A stretch of DNA of 5,235 bases from Nanohaloarchaea archaeon SW_4_43_9 (GTDB taxonomy: Archaea; Nanohalarchaeota; Nanosalinia; Nanosalinales; Nanosalinaceae): assembly GCA_003009815.1 (NCBI GenBank), contig PXPD01000005.1:1-5235 (forward strand), written 5' to 3'. Positions within the stretch are counted from its first letter, which is position 1, and every line of letters starts with the position of its first letter. The translations under genes and the position numbers were made by a program. The notes below the pieces were generated by a model. That model was not told the origin of the DNA, made no database searches, and worked only from the letters and a program-made list of their open reading frames with translations. Positions 3,689 to 5,235 of this stretch are shown here, one piece after another.

Positions 3689-4321
3689 ATGGTTGAAGAG
3701 AAAATCAGGAACTGGATAGAGAAAAAACTGGAGAAAGATATAAAGCCTGAGAGGGTAAAGGAGAGTCTCCGGAATACAGGCCATGATCCCTCACTTGTCG
3801 ATGAAGTAACCGGGAATAAACCGGAGGAAGATCCTTTCCAGGGCGATAAAGAAACCGGTACTTCGGATAGAGAAGATAAAGAATTTGAATTTGCTTCAAA
3901 TGTGGATCATGAGGAGGAAGAGGGAGAAAATCAGTCGGAGCAATATTTCATCACTAAAAATATCTTAGACCGGAAAACCGCTGCAGTTCTTGGAATTTCG
4001 TTGGTAATAGCTGTTGGTATGGCAGGAGTTTCCAGCTATATTGAGACTTCTGAAGTCTTTCAGCCCCAGTGCTCAGGAGGGGATGAAGGCGCTGGTGTAA
4101 AGGTCTACAGTGTAGAGGCCCGAAATGATGTTACAACCGCCGAGATCAGTGTAGTCAAGGAAGTAAATGTTGTTCTTGAGGTTTTTGACTCCGGGGAGAA
4201 GATAGGACAGAATGTGGAGAAAATGGATGGTAGAGGAACTATTTCAGTTGACGGTGTCGGAAATAGGATATCCTTCCACGAATATGGCTGTGATGAGCCC
4301 TCTATTGAGATGAATTACTGA
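3689..4321 (+). CDS. Single-pass membrane protein with helical cytoplasmic motif and cysteine-bearing ectodomain
   Basis: This 210-residue protein has four parts. Residues 1-40 are a helical hairpin with the pattern 'PERVKESLRNTGHDPSLVDEV', like the short 'L-x-x-x-G-[hydrophobic/polar]-x-x-x-x-[VI]-[DE]' modules common at the cytoplasmic ends of archaeal membrane proteins. Residues 41-88 are a very acidic, probably disordered linker containing DHEEEEGE. Residues about 97-117 form one membrane helix. Residues 120-210 are an external domain of predicted strands (GVKVYSVEA, AEISVVKEVNVVLEVFD, GTISVDG, RISFHEYG), suggesting a small beta sandwich, with Cys128 and Cys201 placed to close it with a disulfide. 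No enzyme motif is visible and I do not recognise a family. It may bind a partner on each side of the membrane. Its last seven bases overlap the alaS stop region on the other strand. Confidence 0.65.
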   Translation: MVEEKIRNWIEKKLEKDIKPERVKESLRNTGHDPSLVDEVTGNKPEEDPFQGDKETGTSDREDKEFEFASNVDHEEEEGENQSEQYFITKNILDRKTAAVLGISLVIAVGMAGVSSYIETSEVFQPQCSGGDEGAGVKVYSVEARNDVTTAEISVVKEVNVVLEVFDSGEKIGQNVEKMDGRGTISVDGVGNRISFHEYGCDEPSIEMNY

Positions 4322-5235
4322 AGTTCGAAGGTTTTCGCAAAGTTTTCATCGCCTTGAATATTATTTCCGTGTCTCTCAAGGTTCTTGTCAGCGCTAAAGT
4401 CTTCGTGGTAAGATGCAGATACCGCTCCGTTTCTACCGATTAGCGTTACCGATGCCTGCTGATCTTTAGACAGTTTCCGGGCTACCTGAATTAACAAGCC
4501 AATATTCTCTGTAGGTACTTCTTCCTCGACAAATCTGTCCTCCATCTCAGCTCCTATATAGCTCTCTAGCTCTGACTCCAGGTTTTCCAGGATCTTTTCA
4601 CGTTCTTTTCTTACTTTGAACAGGCTTTCAGCCATTGATTTCAGGTTTTCTCCCTCTGTTCTTGGAATCTTCTCTTCTTTCTCATTGAGATACCTAGAGA
4701 GACTTACTATCTTGGCCTCGAGATTGTCATTGTTTTCTATGAAGTTTTCAATAGTTGAATTGAGGTGCTTGGGCTCCACCGAGAAAACTGAGCAGAGCTC
4801 TCTCTGAGCCTTTCTGTGGTTGTCAGGTTCCTCGACTCCAAGTTTATCAGCTACTTCATTCACCCGGCTTCTTATCTGGTTTATGTGCTTTTCTGCAGCT
4901 TCTCCAGCCTTGTAGTTTAACCGGATAACTCCATCCTGGATTTTTTTGCTTGAGGTTATCAGGAACTCTTTGGCTTCTGATGTCCTATCTAGATGGGTTC
5001 CTCCACAGGCTTCGACATCGATCATTTCTCCGGTTCCATCCACTATCTTGATTACTCTTACCTTGTCTCCAGGAGGTGCTCCTCCCTGGTATATCCTGAA
5101 GCCGTATTTCTGTTCTGCATCAGCTTTCTTTAGCTGTTCTCGCTCAATATTCAGGTCTTTCCAGATGTTTTCCCGAACTTCCTCTTCTATTTCATCCAGT
5201 TCTTCGCGGGAGAGTTTCTCGTAATGTGTTATGTC
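4315..5235 (-). CDS. alaS: Alanine-tRNA ligase, C-terminal part (5' end outside the window)
   Basis: The frame is open to the right edge and gives the last 306 residues; the catalytic core lies outside. Residues 1-90 are the end of the editing domain: AEQKYGFRIYQGGAPPG (40-56) is typical of archaeal AlaRS, and CGGTH (77-81) supplies Cys and His of the HxxxH...CxxxH zinc site that hydrolyses Ser- and Gly-tRNA(Ala). RLNYKAGEAA (105-114) follows as usual. Residues about 165-230 are strongly charged and predicted coiled coil. Residues 240-306 are the C-Ala (DHHA1) domain, but its glycine-rich motif, normally GGxGGGxxxxAQGGG, reads GNNIQGDENFAKTFE, and the protein ends two residues later, short of the usual 20-30 extra. 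The apparent start at 5043 is an internal GTG (Val65), not a start codon. The gene is convergent with, and overlaps by seven bases, the membrane protein at 3689-4321. Confidence 0.95.
   Translation of the reverse strand, partial: DITHYEKLSREELDEIEEEVRENIWKDLNIEREQLKKADAEQKYGFRIYQGGAPPGDKVRVIKIVDGTGEMIDVEACGGTHLDRTSEAKEFLITSSKKIQDGVIRLNYKAGEAAEKHINQIRSRVNEVADKLGVEEPDNHRKAQRELCSVFSVEPKHLNSTIENFIENNDNLEAKIVSLSRYLNEKEEKIPRTEGENLKSMAESLFKVRKEREKILENLESELESYIGAEMEDRFVEEEVPTENIGLLIQVARKLSKDQQASVTLIGRNGAVSASYHEDFSADKNLERHGNNIQGDENFAKTFELQ

Noticed and set aside
4315..5043. A separate 242-residue protein starting at 5043
   Set aside because: The frame continues to the window edge with clear AlaRS sequence (KYGFRIYQGG), so 5043 is an internal GTG valine codon.

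Overview
The window looks like a piece of a small-genome halophilic archaeon, most probably a nanohaloarchaeon (DPANN). The evidence is indirect: moderate GC, acidic proteins, an archaeal-type translation factor (aEF-1 beta), an archaeal-type AlaRS, an intron-bearing tRNA with a bulge-helix-bulge splice site, and TATA boxes 24-29 bases upstream of start codons with no leader between. The lineage is an inference; no 16S gene is present.

Layout. Bases 16-743 (plus) hold three small genes: a 44-residue zinc-finger protein, a 79-residue two-helix membrane protein, and a 90-residue membrane-anchored protein with four cysteines. The last ends tail to tail, sharing TTAA, with aef1B (minus, 740-994). 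Upstream of aef1B, at 1083-1240 (minus), lies what looks like the decayed remains of the zinc-ribbon gene that accompanies aef1B in other archaea. Bases 1319-1468 (plus) are a tRNA-Arg(GCG) split by a 78-base intron, followed by a 159-residue membrane protein resembling a voltage-sensor module without a pore (1510-1989).

Bases 2065-3077 (minus) hold an unrecognised acidic protein and a SecB-like protein. The SecB-like gene is divergent, with back-to-back TATA boxes, from a membrane-anchored thioredoxin-fold-like protein lacking CxxC (3154-3657). Next comes a single-pass protein with a cysteine-bearing ectodomain (3689-4321). That gene overlaps the end of alaS (minus, 4315-5235), of which only the C-terminal 306 residues are in the window.

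How the genes relate. Two themes are visible. One is translation: AlaRS, aEF-1 beta, tRNA-Arg and a broken translation-associated zinc ribbon. The other is the cell envelope: five membrane or exported proteins, a SecB-like putative chaperone and a thioredoxin-like protein. Nearly every gene has its own promoter, so these are mostly separate transcription units. I see no CRISPR array, transposase, integrase or defence system. The most interesting items are the zinc-ribbon relic with its coupled mini-ORF, the structured tRNA intron, the degenerate AlaRS C-terminal motif, and the SecB-like/thioredoxin-like divergent pair.
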